Shown here piece by piece: positions 1 to 11,790 of a DNA stretch of 64,000 bases. A program made the position numbers and the translations under genes. Numbering within the stretch: the first letter of the stretch is position 1; each line of letters begins with the position of its first letter. Source of the stretch: Coenobita brevimanus (taxonomy: Eukaryota > Arthropoda > Malacostraca > Decapoda > Coenobitidae). The stretch spans positions 26,071,966-26,135,965 of the forward strand of contig CM064657.1 of the NCBI GenBank assembly GCA_032717465.1, given 5' to 3'. The notes under the pieces are model-generated. The model was not told the origin of the DNA and did not search any database. It saw only the letters and a program-made list of their open reading frames with translations.

Positions 1-164
1 ACCTCACGTGCACTCATTCGCTAATTTTCGCTGTTTATTTCTCCTTGAAATATGCCGTATAATCTATTCTCGTAATAAAAATATATATATAAGGAGGGCA
101 GGGAGAAGCCTAAGTGATATTTACATTCACCTGGAACTACCTAATTTATTATGAATTTTTCTCT

Positions 165-1112
165 TTGAAAGTTGGGTTGAAACAGGGATGTGTGGTTGTT
201 CAATCCGTACATGGATGGGGTAATAAAAGAGGTACAAGGTAGGGAAGTGGATGTTGGAGTGGCCCTGGTGAGAGAGGATAGTGTTTGGAAACTCCCTGTA
301 TTGTTGTTTGCAGATGATACTGTGTTGTTGAGTGAAGACGAAGGGTAGCTGCAAGGCTTGGTGGATGAGTTTGGAAGTGTGTGTAAGAAACGGAATCTAA
401 AGGTGAATGTAGGGAAGAGTAAAGTGATGGTCTTTGAGAGAGGTGAAGTCAGTGAATGTACAGCGAGGTTGGATGGTGAGGAAAGGGAAAATGTGAGTAC
501 GTTTAAGTACTTGGGTAGTGTGATGAGTAAGGATGGAGGTTTGGAGGGTGAAGTGCTTGAAAGGGTACAGCAGGGAAGAAAGGTTGCTGGTTCTTTGAAA
601 GCAATGATAAGAAACAGGGAAGTGAGCTTGAAGTGAAAAAGTTACTACTTGACAGTATTGTGATACCAACTCTAACATATGGAAGTGAAGCATGGACGTT
701 GTTGAAAGGACACAAGTCAAGAGTGAGAGCCGTGGAAATGAGTTATTTAAGAGGAGGCTGTGGAGTCACATGGAGAGACAGGCTGATGAATGAGGATATA
801 AAGGAGCGTTGTGGTGTGGATGTGGATGTGATAGGAAGCGTTATGAGGAACACACTGAGGTGGTTTGGCCATGTGGAGAGGATGGAGGGTGAAAGACTGA
901 CGAAGAGAGTGTATGTGAGTGAGGTGGAGGGGGATAGAGGGAGAGGGAGGCCGAGGATGAGATGGAGGGATGGGGTGGAGAGGTATATGAGAGAGGGGTG
1001 TGTGAGTTGGGAGCAGGGCAGTGAAATGGCGGGGGACAGGGCGACTTGGAGGCGATTTGTTTGTGGCCACCTCAAACGGGATTGAGACGTCTGGCAATAG
1101 ATAGATAGAGTC
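165..1112 (+). mobile_element. RTE-like LINE fragment R1 (RT C-terminus to 3' tail)
   Basis: This is the 3' part of a non-LTR retrotransposon. The translation carries the RT catalytic box FADD (about 310-321), then the thumb region and a C-terminal segment with RNTLRWFGHVERM, typical of RTE-like endonuclease/RT proteins. The reading frame is broken by a TAG at 346-348 and a one-base deletion near 630, so the last segment (633-1085) is in another frame. The element ends with a short tandem GATA tail just after GGCAATAGATAGATAG, as RTE elements do. A shorter copy of the same 3' end lies inverted at 48026-48639, which fixes the 3' boundary. The 5' end is a truncation near 165; the first 164 bases of the window hold nothing I recognise. 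Confidence 0.8.
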
Positions 1113-2403
1113 TAGATTTCCTGCCAATCATTTCATAGCGTATATATTAGCAGCTGTCACCAGGTTGAGATTGGGGGCACTGCACTTCCCCTAGGCAGGC
1201 CACCACTGTCCACACTGTATTCAGTTTATTGTCGTCTTTCAAGGTGAAAGCACGTCGGATTCGCGCCTGTCAAATTCCGCCGCTTTTTAGCCCCATGCAA
1301 AGAGCCCTGTGACCTCTACCCCCTACTAAACCTCGTGTGGAAAGAGGTAAAGGGATAAATGACTGCTGTGAAATGTGAACTGGCCAACTTGTCAATGAAA
1401 ATGATAGAGAGTGACTACGATCTTTCTGGTGAGTAAAACAGTGCAACTGGAAATGTAAATAATGTGTAAATAATGTGTAAACAGCAATTGAAAGCAATGA
1501 ATGTAAATATAAGTGAACAGTGGAAAACAGTTTTATAAGTTACTGCAAGTGACAGTGCCTAACACAGTGTAAATAAAATAGAAATGTAAATAATGTAAAT
1601 AAAATATAGAATGTAAATAGAAATATAAATGAATAGTAATATAAGAATACGAGTATATATAGTAGGAGTAATGAAAGTGAAAGCTTCACTCTAGCATGTA
1701 TGAATACTATGAGTTATGAAAGTGAAGGTGAAAGCGACAGATTCACTCACAATGCTAGTATACAGGACGAGAAAGTGAATGCTACGTATTTTACTGAAAG
1801 AGAAATTGAATCCCTACAGTGACAATAAACTACTATTACTGAAGGAAACTTTTGGATAAAGATTGTAGGTATATAGAGGTGTTATATAGTAATAGAAATA
1901 TAACGTGTGAGTGTTTTTATGAATAATACATGACAGAACACCAGCAGCGAACGATTGGAAGTGGGAAGGGCATAATGCACTTGTAATTTTCATTGCTTTC
2001 ACAGTTTTTTTTTTTTTTTTTTTGGAGTACGGATTCCAAACTATTTGAGAATCATAGAATAGTGTTTCTAGTGAAATTATCAGGCTGTGGTAATCATATT
2101 ACGGGTTGTCGGGAAGTGTAAAGTGGAGACTTTGTTACCGAACTTCAGAGGTCTCCACAAGTCCTATGGTACTCGACGAAGGCTGAACATATATTCCAGG
2201 AGAAATCTGAAGATATGTGCCATATGCATATGTAATTTTAATATTCTAGGACTAATAACTGATTTTTGGCAAATATCTTTAGTGAGTCTATCGGAGCGCG
2301 AATATGCCTGCAGGACACGCAAGTCAAAGCAAAACAAGCCCGCGGTTTAGGGGTTAAAAGTGCTGTGGTGGGGCATGCGGAACAGGTGTGTGGTGTGAGA
2401 TGA
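1113..2403. other. Unassigned AT-rich spacer
   Basis: I see no gene here. From about 1440 to 1680 the sequence is low-complexity, built from recurring GTAAATA words. A run of 19 T lies at 2005-2023 and could be the reversed poly-A tail of a degraded retrocopy, but no body was recognised beside it. Short ORFs on both strands look like chance. Confidence 0.5.
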
Positions 2404-4725
2404 GTGGCTGATGGTGTAAGAAAGAGAAATGAATGGTGGTGCGAGGAAGTAAATATGGCTGTGGCTGAGAAGAGACATGCATATGAAGTGTGGCTACATA
2501 GGAAGGATGAGGTGTCATATGAGAGGTGTAAGGAAAAGAGGAATAGGGCAAGAAGGGCTGTGCATGATGTTAAAGTGGCAGTAGATGAGAGGTGGGGTAG
2601 GCAGTTGACTGAGAATTTTCAACAGAATAAGAAAATGTTTTGGAAGGAGATGAAAAAGATGCAAAAGGGAGAATCTGGGATGGAAGAGTGAGTAAAAGCA
2701 GAGGATGGAAGGATGTTAATTGGGTTGGATGCAGTAAGGAAGAGATTGATAGAGTATTCTGAAAGATTGTTAAATGTAGAGGAGGAAAGGGAGGCTGAGG
2801 TTGTGGCAGATGGAAGGGTGCAAGGAATAAATGTGTTGAGAGAGTTGAATGATTCTTCAATCATGATGGAGGTAGTGCAGGAGGAAGTAAAGATCAAAGC
2901 AGGGAAAGCTGCAAGTATGGATCGGTGTGCTGTGGAATGCTTGAAAGGTGGTGGAGCAACTGTTGTTGGGTGGTTAGTAAGACCCCTGCATGTGTGTTTT
3001 GTGAGAAGTATGGTGCCAAATGACTTTGGCAAGTGCTTGTGTGGTTCTGGTGTATAAGTATGAATGTACAGTACTAGCTTTAGGGGTAGAAGTCTGCTGA
3101 GTGTTATAGGTAAGATGTATGGTAGTGTTAATTTAGAGTGTTAGAGATGGTACAGAGGGAGTGATTGGTGATGAGCAGTGTGGCTTTAGGAGAGGGAGGG
3201 GATGCATGGATCAGGTGTTTGCTGTGAGACAGGTGTGTAAAAAGTATTTAGCAAAATGTAAGGATGTGTTTTGGGCATTCATGGATTTAGAGAAAGTCTA
3301 TCTATCCATCTATCGCCAGACGCCATAATCCCAGAAGGGGTGGCCATTTGACTTTGTTTTATGGGGAGGGGCACTAACCCTCCACCAACCCACTTGTTGA
3401 CACGTAGGGAACATGTATGTATGGTTTGGTGTAAATGGTTTCTTGATTTACAGGAAACCATTTGGCTCGTCACTCAATGTAAAGCCACCTGCAAAGGAAA
3501 GAAAAACAATAAGAATTGACAGGAAAGATGAGAGAAATAAGAAGAGAGGAGGGCAGGAACAGAAAAAGAATGATAAAGGCTAAGGAATAAGTAGGCAGCA
3601 CTACATCATGTGATTGGATGATGGTCACTGCCACCTACCACTATTTAGAGAAAGTGTATGACAGAATTGAGAGGGAGGCTTTGTGGACTGTTTTGAGATT
3701 GTATGATCTTGATGGTAGGTTGTTAAAAGGAGTTAAAAGTTTTTAGGTAAACAGTAAAACATGTGTAAGTGTGGCGAAATACTGTGAGTGATTGGTTTCC
3801 CGTGAGAGTGGGGCTGCGGCAGGGATGTGTGATGTCACCTTGGTTGTTTAATATTTATATGGGTGGTGTTGTAAGGGAGGTGAATGTGAGTGTGCTAGGT
3901 GGAGGTCTGAGTCTGGTGAATGCTGATGGTAGTTGAATCTGAATCAGCTGCTGTTTGCATATGATAATGCACTGGTGGCTGATTCATAGGAGAGATTGAG
4001 ACAGTTGGTAGGGGAGTTTGGAAGGGTGTGTGAAAGGAGGAAATTGGGAGTAAATGAGAATAAGAGTAAAGTGATGAAGTGTACGAGGTTCGTAGGGTAG
4101 GAGGTTTTGAATGGTGAGTTGCTTCAGGAGGTAGAGTGTTTTAAGTATTTAGGGTCACACACTGCAGTGGATGGAGGAATAGATGTAGAAGTGAACTTTA
4201 GAATGAATGAAGTAGGAAAGGTGATGGGAGAAATGAAAAGTGTTCGGATGTTGTTCACATAGAATGGATGAAAAAAGAAGGCTGTATGAGGATGCAGTGG
4301 TACCGACTGTGTTACATGGGGCTGAAACATAGAACATGCATGTAGCAGAAAGGAAAAGTTTGAAAGTAATGGAGATGAGGTGTCTGAGGGGTATGTGTGG
4401 AGTGACGCATATGGACAAAGTTAGAAATGATGAAGTGCGAAGGAGAACTGGAGTTATGCAGGAAATGGCTGATCAAGTTGAGCAGTGTTGCGATTGTTTG
4501 GGCATATGGAGAGAATGGATGAAGAGTGATTGGTGAAAAAGACAACCAGATTGAATGTGAGAGGTGTAAGACTGAGAGGAAGAACACGAATAGGATGGAT
4601 AGACAATATGACGTGAGCATTAGATGCGAGATGGATGTCTTTTGAGTAAGGAAGAATGGCTGTGCATGAGAGGAATGATTGGAGAGAAATTGTGAATAAC
4701 TGGTGATGCAGCCCTGAGGGGATAG
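2404..4725 (+). pseudogene. Decayed RTE-like LINE R2 (endonuclease-RT polyprotein)
   Basis: Degenerate coding sequence of an RTE-like LINE, recognisable as ordered blocks in shifting frames. There is a basic linker with NEWWCEEV (from 2428), then a pre-RT segment (2713-3057), RT fingers with EQCGFRRGRG (about 3175-3205), and FMDLEK joined across a SINE insertion to VYDRIEREA (3278-3297 and 3651-3690). RT motif with GLRQGC (about 3812-3830) and a thumb block CFKYLGS (about 4138-4160) follow. The C-terminal block MRCLRGMCGVTH (from about 4375) matches the equivalent block of R1. Many stops and frameshifts show it has been inactive for a long time. It belongs to a different subfamily from R1. 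Confidence 0.75.
3298..3642 (-). mobile_element. SINE S1 with RTE-like tail, inserted in R2
   Basis: A 345 bp insertion splits the R2 reading frame and is flanked by a perfect 13 bp target-site duplication, ATTTAGAGAAAGT, at 3285-3297 and 3643-3655. On the minus strand it ends with GGCGTCTGGCGATAGATGG and GATA repeats, which resembles the 3' terminus of the RTE copies R1 and R3. Its body near 3297-3405 is shared with the 5S-derived SINE at 49924-50109, including the GTGCCCCTCCC segment. The head (minus-strand 5' part, about 3410-3642) shows no tRNA A/B boxes or 5S sequence that I can recognise. Confidence 0.8.
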
Positions 4726-5038
4726 TCTCCTGCATTTGGTCTGATCAGCTGATCAGGTCAGCTGCATTATGATGTGGCAGGGGTAAACCAGCTCTGCTGT
4801 TGCGCCCAGCTGCAGATGTTGCTGATTACACTGCGCAGTTGACCTTTGTGCAGTGTGGTGTGGTGAGGATCTGTCTCTTCTCCCCTTGGGGCTAAGATAC
4901 AAATAAATGTGTGTGTTTGGATGAATAAACTGGGAGTGTATCGTCCTGTCTCAGCTACCTCCCTTTCTTTGGGGGAAGCAGCCTAGGTATTTAGATTGAT
5001 GTTTTACAGAAAAGTAAAGGAATCACAACATCAATTTT
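4726..5038. other. Probable 3' region of R2 and spacer
   Basis: Non-coding sequence between the last R2 coding block and the A0 LTR. It may include R2's 3' UTR. No further feature was recognised. Confidence 0.4.
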
Positions 5039-5284
5039 CATGGTAAAATGCAGTATAGTGCCCCTGGAGGAGCCCTGACACCCCCACAAGGATCCCATAG
5101 AGCAGCAACGACAGTGTGCCGTGACTCAGAGCGACAACGGCATAAGTCTGCTTGGGCCACGCGCCCCCATGACCCGGAGCTCGCCCTCCACCACCATAGC
5201 AGGAATACTAGACTACCTTCTGGGCGAGCCTTCCCCAACCAGCTTCAGGGTGGAGCTGTTTCTCCAGCTCCTGCCAGCACCCCT

Positions 5285-5717
5285 GAGACGGCCTGTAGCC
5301 ACTCAATCCTCAATAAGGAGATGGCCTGTAGCTGCTCTGAAGGCAATAAAGAGACGGCCTGTAGCCGCTGCTGCCTTCCTCAGGAGATGGCCTGTAGCCG
5401 CTCCGAAGGTGCCCTTCCTGAGACGGCCTGTAGCCACTCTGAAGGTGCCCTTCCCGAGATGGCCTGTAGCTGCTCTGAATGGAATCAGGAGACGGCCTGT
5501 AATCACTCCCGCCTTCGTCAGGAGACGGCCTGTAGCCGCTCCCGCCTTCGTCAGGAGACGGCCTGTAGCCGCTCAGCCCTCCTGAAGGAGACGGCCTGTA
5601 GCCACTCTGAGGAGCATCAGGAGACAGCCTGTAGCCACTCTGAGGGGAATCAGGAGACAGCCTGTAACGGCTCCTGCCTTCATCAGGAGACGGCCTGAAG
5701 CCACTCAGAAGGTGCCC
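5285..5717 (+). repeat. 33/36 bp tandem array in LTR A0 (13 units)
   Basis: Thirteen units each begin GAGACGGCCTGTAG or a close variant, at 5285, 5318, 5351, 5384, 5420, 5456, 5489, 5522, 5555, 5588, 5621, 5654 and 5687. Spacing is 33 bp ten times and 36 bp twice, always a multiple of three. In the + frame each unit encodes ETACS-like peptide followed by a variable tail. The array is also open in other frames. Further degenerate copies of the core (CACGGCCAGTAGC) continue to about 5820. Confidence 0.9.
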
Positions 5718-6351
5718 TTGGGTCTGCTGGTAACTGCTCCCTCCCCAGGCCACGGCCAGTAGCTGGGCCTTGGCAACAGCCGGTAGCCACACCCACAGAT
5801 GGCCACGGCCAGTAGCCGGGCCCTATGGCAGGAGACGGCCTGTAGATGCTCCTCCATCGGAAGCTGACGCCTGTTCCCCGATCGATGACCCAGAGGGAGT
5901 CCCGGGCCTCTGATCCCTGCAACTGGCTCTGGAAAGGGCCCACCTGATGGACCCCGATGCAGACCGGTGCCGCAGCCCCTTCCTGATGGCGCCGCTAAGC
6001 ATTGGAGACCACAGCCCTCGGGAACCCCGAACCGCCCCTAGGACTCCCGGGCGAGAACTTCCCGCACCCCAATGTTGGAGATCTTCATCCTCCGTCAGGA
6101 GCACGAGCGAAAGGTTCAGGCAGTTATCCGGCTCCAGCCCTGAGGGCCATACTCCCGCCCCCCAGCCCCGAGAGCGCGGGGCCCTTCGCCACCCACAGCC
6201 CCAGACGAGAGAGGACACCCCTGCGCGAGATCCTGTTGCCTCTGGATGTGGAGGCCCCCGGCGGAACCCAGCCCTATCAGTAGTAAGGCTGTGACACCTC
6301 CGCCGCCCTTTTACCTGACCACCATGATGCCCTGATCAGAAAGGAGTGACA

Positions 6352-8082
6352 GTGATTGAAATACAGCATAGTGTCCCCAGGAATGCCCAATCACCTCCAC
6401 CAGGGATTCAGCATAGTGCCCCCGGAAACTCCCCGACACCCCCACAAGGACCCCATGGAGGAGCAGCAGCAGCACACCAAGACTCGGCGCGACAACGGCA
6501 CAAGCCAGCCCGGGCCATACATCCCTATGACTCGGAGCCACCCTGCCGTCGCCATAGCAGGAATCCTGCACTGCCTTCCAGGTGAGGTTCCACCAAACCA
6601 TTTCGGGGTGGAGCTGTCTGTCCAGCTCCGCTCAGCACCCTTCAGGAGTTGGCCTGTAGCCACTCCCGCCTTCTACAGGAGTGTGCCAGTAGCCTCTCTG
6701 AAGGTGTCTTCCCTCTTGGGAAAGCCGGTCGTAAAGGAATCGGCCAAAAGCCAACCTGAGGGTAATCAGGAGATGCCGTGTAGTCGCTCCCGCCTTCGTC
6801 AGAAGGTGTCCTTCCGCAGACGGCCTGTAGCCGCTCCACACCCCTCCTGCAGAAGTCGGCCTGTAGCTGCTCCCACCTTCGTCAGACGGCCAGTAACCGA
6901 TCTGAAGGTGTTGCCCCTGAGTCGGCCTGTAGCTGCTCCACATACCAGCTGGAGACAGCCTGTAGTCGCTCCCACCTTCGTCAGATGGCCGGTAGCCGCT
7001 CCGAAGGTGTTGCCCTCAAGTCGGCATGTAGCCGCTCCCCACCCCTCCTGCAGGAGTTGGCCTGTAGCCGCTCCTGCCTTCGTCAGCTGGCTGGTAGCCA
7101 CTAAGGTGTCCCGAGGTGCACTGGTACTTATTCCCCCTCTCAGGCCACGGCCAATAGCCGGGCCTCGGCGCCTTATGGTCGCACCCCTGGGAAGCCACGG
7201 CCAGTAGCTGGGCCCCACACCCGGAAGCAGTTGAGAGCAGCCCCGCCGCCCCAGTGTGAGATGAGTATCCTGACTCCCATTGCAATGGACGTAGGAGAGT
7301 ACTAGAGAGGCCCTATCACCTCCCCTGGTCTCTGCTCCCTACTCCTGGCCCTGGAGAAAACCCACCTGATGGACCCTGACACTGACCGGTGCCGTAGCCC
7401 CTCCCTGACGGCGCCGCCTGGCTGTGGGGACCACAGCCCTCGGGAACTCCAGGCCCTCCCCAGAACACCCGGGCAGAACCTCTCTACACCCCGACGGCGG
7501 AAGACCTCCACCTCCGGCCAAGACCTGACCTAAAGGTTCAGGGAATTGTTTGGCCCCAGTACTGAGGGCCATACTCCTGTTCCTAGCCCGGAGAGGCGCG
7601 CAGCAATCTTGGACCTTATTGAGATAATTAACCAGTAACACTTTGCCCTTAGAAAATATAAGTGAACGTGCTATCAATAACCTCCGCCTCATACTACCAT
7701 AAATACAATTAGACCTCAGTGCCTTACACCTTCCCCTAGTGAGCCCTATCGCTCACTCCTCCACGTGCACCAAGACCCTGGACTATACTAATTCTGTACA
7801 CTATGCCTCGAGTGTTATTCCAGGTGCATACTACTGTAGTATCTTGCGAGATACTGAGAATCTAGTTGTAAGAGTTTGTAATTGACCAAATATTGTGCTG
7901 TATCATGTGCTGTTGTCCCTTGTCTGATTAAGTAATACACGTGTAAAGGTTATTGCCTGAAGTTTTTGTGTCCTGCCTCTCTCTTATTTGTCGTAAGCCC
8001 TGGTCTTGAAAGAGGACCCCGCTACACGTTAGGTGTTCTAGGAACGAGAAGTCGAGCCTTAAACACCTAGCATTACAGTGAT
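6352..8082 (+). mobile_element. Solo LTR A-s1 nested in A0
   Basis: A complete family-A LTR (6357-8077) flanked by the perfect 5 bp duplication GTGAT at 6352-6356 and 8078-8082. It begins TGAAATACAGCATAG, a drifted form of the family start, and ends CACCTAGCATTACA. It has the family layout: a GC-rich 5' half with a degenerate tandem array (about 6640-7110, cores GGCCTGTAGCC), a GCCCC-rich middle, then an AT-rich 3' part with AAAGAGGACCCCGCT and a terminal hairpin. There is no primer-binding site after it, so it is a solo LTR left by LTR-LTR recombination. Confidence 0.85.
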
Positions 8083-9673
8083 AGTACATGTTTTGTGACC
8101 TAGTAACATAGAGGCAGAACAGTGAATTAACCCTCTAATGGAAGTCAGTGATAATACCAAAGTGGTGGAGTGAGTAACAGTGACATTGTAACCACAAATA
8201 CAGCCACCCAATGAGAGTCGGGTCTATAAGAGTGAATACGCTACCACCAGAAAATACCTAACACAAAGACCACATCCAGACCCCAGTGCCAAAGAAACAC
8301 TTACCTACAAGGAACAATCTTAGTGACTCCACGAATATAGAAAACCCAGACTTCCTTAAATTAATTGTAATGCTAGGTGTAAATAGGTTCGACTTCTCAA
8401 TCCTAGAACACCTAACGGGTAGCGGGGTCCTCTTTCGAGACTGGAGCTTGGTGCAATAAAGAGAGGCAGGACACAAAAACTTCAGGCAATAACCTTTACG
8501 TGTATATTACCACAATCGGACACAGGACAAAGTCAGCAGATATTACAACACAATATATAGCAAAGAAATAAAACCTTAACTAGGATATGTGTATCTCGCA
8601 GGATACTTGCTTATCTGATATTAGGTCTAGTGTATTCAGGGTACAGTGAATATAGGCGCGCGTGCGGCGCGGGGATGACTTGCGGCGGGCTAGGACAGAG
8701 TTATGGTAATACTGGGGATGGGTAAGTACTAACAATTTGAATTAAATATTTTCCAATAGCAAAAGGACTTTGGCAATTGATTCTATTTCTGGTTTACATT
8801 CACACTAGGTACTGGGGTGGGGAAGTGCCGTAGAGAATTTACGGGTAACGTGGGTGGGGGAATATTACTAACACTTTCTCGTATTATTTCTTTAGAGCCT
8901 ACAGTAGTAGGGGTGTATTATTACAGAGGAATTTCCAGGCAGCACAGTCTTACTAGATTTATACAAAGGACGCCACTCGTAAGTCTAGTTCATCAGATCG
9001 TGGTTTATACACTCGTCCTTTACTCCTTCACTGTGATCTTACTTGTCCCGATATTCACTATATTAAGTCACTGAATATTACACTAGGTTCGGGAAAGTCA
9101 CACTTAAACTAAATCACTTTCACTATTTCTGGGGCATCATCACACTTATTATGAGTCACTCATCATGGGGGCAGGAGAGGAACACGCCGGCGGCAATTTT
9201 GCCAGGCTAGGGGCACCGCCAAGGGAAGGCGTGCCGAGGGGGCACGGGACGACTCGTAGGGGCGTCCTCTCGCGTCCCGGGCTACAGGTGGTGAAGGGGC
9301 CCGTGGTCTCGGGGCTGGGCTCAGGGGTGTGGCCCTCAGGACTGGGGCCGAATAGCTCCAGAAACCTCTGGTGTAAGTCTCGGCCGGAGGTGGGAGTCTT
9401 ACGTCGTCGTCAGGGCGTAGGGGGATCACGCCCGGGCGTCCTGGGGAGGGTCGGGAGAGACTGCGGTCTCCAGAGTCTAGGGGCACCGACAGGGAAGGAC
9501 TGCGGCACTAGCTTACACTGGGGTCCATCAGGTGAGTCTGCTCCAGAGCCAGGCATAGGGAGCGGAGGCCAGGGGAGGCTGTGAGGCCTGACTAGGCTGC
9601 TGTGGTACAGGAGGTCCGGACTCTTGTCTCCTGCCGGGGTGATGACTCACTCCCTGCCTCCTTTCGTCCGTGG

Positions 9674-9845
9674 GGCCCGGCAATTGGCCGTGGCTGCCCA
9701 GGGGCAGGACTATCAAGTGTCAGGGCCCGGCAATTGGCCGTGGCTGCCCAGGGGCAGGACTATCAAGTGTCAGGGCCCGGCAATTGGCCGTGGCTGCCCA
9801 GGGGCAGGACTATCAAGTGTCAGGGCCCGGCAATTGGCCGTGGCC
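9674..9845. repeat. Three perfect 50 bp tandem repeats plus a partial unit
   Basis: Units starting GGCCCGGCAATTGGCCGTGG at 9674, 9724 and 9774 are identical to one another; a fourth at 9824 is partial. The 50 bp period is not a multiple of three, unlike the neighbouring arrays. Identity between units indicates a recent expansion inside solo LTR A-s2. Confidence 0.9.
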
Positions 9846-9879
9846 TGAGTGGGGGAGTCAGCTCACCTCTGTACACCTT

Positions 9880-10420
9880 CGGAGCAGCAGTGGGCCGTCT
9901 GACGAAGGCGGGAGCGGCAGTGGGCTGTCTCCTGCTTCAGGAGGGAGGAGCAGCAATTGGCCGTCTCGGGGGCAGCACCTTCGGAGCGGCAGTGGGGCGT
10001 CTCCTTCTGCAGGAGGGAGGAGCGGCAGTAGGCCATCTCAGGGGCACCGCCTTCGGAGCGGCAGTGGGCCATCTGACGAAGGCGGGAGTGGCAGTAGGTC
10101 GTCTCCTTCTGCCGGAGGGAGGAGCGGCAGTAGGCCGTCTCAAGGGCACCGCTTTCGGAGCAGCAGTTGGCCGTCTGACGAAGGCGGGAGCGGCAGTAGG
10201 CCTCTCCTTCGGCCGGAGAGGGGAGCGGCAGTAGGCCGTCTCCTTCTGCAGGAGGGAGGAACAGCAGTAGGCCGTCTCTACAGGGGCACCTTCGGAGCAG
10301 CAGTAGGCAGTCTGGCGAGGGCAGGAGCGGCAGTAGGCTGTCTCCTGCAGAAGGGAGGAGTGGCAGTAAGCCATCTGGCGAGGGCGGGAGCGGCAGTAGG
10401 CCGTCTCCTGAGGGGCACTG
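9880..10420 (-). repeat. Tandem array in solo LTR A-s2
   Basis: Units of about 30-36 bp with the minus-strand core GACGGCCTACTGCCGC alternate with variable segments. The core matches the A1 array core GACGGCCTATTGTCGC with a few substitutions. Both strands are open for long stretches here, so long ORFs through this array are weak evidence of coding. Confidence 0.85.
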
Positions 10421-11018
10421 TCTTGAGTGCTGAGAACAACTCCACCCCTAGCTGATTCAACAATCCCACTCCCTGAAGGTAGTGTCTTTCTCCTATGATG
10501 GCGACGGCGCGATGGCTGTGTGACATACGGGCACACGGACTGGGCTGACATATGCCGTTGTTGCTGTGGATTGCTCCAACTGGTGGCGGCTACCCCGTGG
10601 GGTCCGTGTGGGGGTGTCAGTACGTTCCTGGGCACACTGGGCTGTATATCACTTGCTTCGTTGTCGGGGGCACTACGGTATTCCTCTTCTGTTTCCATCT
10701 CGGGGGCACTAAATTGTAAGTCACGCATTTTATTAATAATACTCTACCTCAAGTGCTATTCACTTTGATCCGAGCAGTATCCTGCACGATACTGATAACT
10801 CATACCTAGACGTAAGAGTTATAATTGTCCAGCGTATCTGTAGCAGTGACATCTCGTTCCCCTGTCCAACTTAGTAATACACGTGCAAGGTTGTTGCCTT
10901 GAGTTTTTGTGTCTTAGCTCTCTCCTATTTGTCCAAGCTCCGGTCTAGAAAGAGAGCCCCGCTATACACTAGGCGTTTATGGGACGGGAAGCCGGACCCT
11001 AAAACACCTAGCATTACA

Positions 11019-11700
11019 TGGACTCTGGGTCAATGGTGAATTTACCTGAATCTTTGCTAAACAGGATTATAGGAACAATTAAACAGGTTTGGATCCTTGA
11101 ATCACCTGACATTCATTTGTGCGGCGTTGATAGCTCCTAATTTCATGTGAAGGGCAAGGTAACGTTAGAGATACAACTTGATTAATTAAACCCCTTTACA
11201 GCTGCCTTTCGTCACAAATGACCTCCAGTATCCCATGGATGTGTTAATAGGCTTACATACCATGGCTAACCACTCTATTGACCTAATACTGTACCTCCTT
11301 GTGGCGGTATTAAAGTACAGGGACTTTCTGTATCTGACATAAATTACCTTCACCCTGTTCTTTCACGAGTTAATTTAATCACACAGACTACTGTCATTCC
11401 ACTGCTACTAACTGAGAGTAAGGAGGAACATTCGCCAGTTGAAAGTAAGGAGGAGCATTCACTAACATCTCATGTCATCCCTTCGGTGACACAGTGGTTG
11501 ACTCACCTATGTCTCAACAAACCACCTCAAATAGTCTGTATGTAATACTGCAACACGCAGAGATGAAGAAAGCAGTAACAAAACAGTGCACAATTTTGTT
11601 GCCACATGAACCCACAAAAGTTTCTGTCCGTGTTGTAGGTGTGTAAGAGGGAGTGGTGCACTAATATTACCTGAGACATGCTGAATGAATGGTTTAAATT
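11019..11700 (+). pseudogene. Possible retrotransposon protease-region remnant
   Basis: Translation in shifting frames gives blocks such as VTNDLQYPMDVLIGLHTM (about 11212-11265) and SDINYLHPVLSRV (about 11333-11370). These resemble the C-terminal half of retropepsin-like domains (ILGxD-type motif) and the following linker of LTR-retrotransposon pol proteins. Stops and at least one frameshift interrupt it. It lies just 3' of A0 and could be the host sequence into which A0 inserted. I did not see an active-site DTG, so the identification is tentative. Confidence 0.3.
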
Positions 11701-11790
11701 ATGAGTCGGTATTGTGTACCATTTTGCAGGTTAATTTCTGTTACCTTTACCTACTGAATGTCGCAAATGCTCCATTAAAGCTTAAATGTG

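Larger units (their letters stand above)
8361..10737 (-). mobile_element. Solo LTR A-s2 (minus strand) nested in A0
   Basis: A family-A LTR in reverse orientation (8366-10732, 2,367 bp) with a perfect TTAAT duplication at 8361-8365 and 10733-10737. On the minus strand it starts TAAAATGCGTGACTTAC, as A1 does, and ends CACCTAGCATTACA. It contains a tandem array (about 9880-10420) and three perfect 50 bp repeats. Its start and array core are closer to A1 than to A0 or A-s1. Confidence 0.9.
5044..11018 (+). mobile_element. LTR A0, probable solo LTR split by two younger solo LTRs
   Basis: The outer pieces 5044-6351, 8083-8360 and 10738-11018 form one LTR of about 1.87 kb once the two insertions and their duplications are removed. 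It starts TAAAATGCAG like the other family-A LTRs. Its last 280 bases match the AT-rich 3' part of the LTR at 6357-8077, ending in a hairpin region and CATTACA. CATGG precedes the start (5039-5043) and CATGG also occurs at the right end if one CA of the terminus was lost, so the target duplication is only probable. No internal region accompanies it. The GC-rich 5' part holds a 33/36 bp tandem array. Confidence 0.75.

Noticed and set aside
358..1085. Two independent small host genes at the left edge
   Set aside because: Together they are consecutive parts of an RTE-like RT separated by a one-base deletion, with an RTE-type GATA tail.
747..1127. Minus-strand ORFs opposite R1 and the equivalent plus-strand ORFs at 47979-48391
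   Set aside because: Reverse-frame shadows of the RTE RT coding sequence; the same shadow appears in both copies.
9602..10455. Plus-strand ORFs of 210 and 261 codons in solo LTR A-s2
   Set aside because: Antisense to the LTR and produced by stop-free tandem repeats. No recognisable domain.
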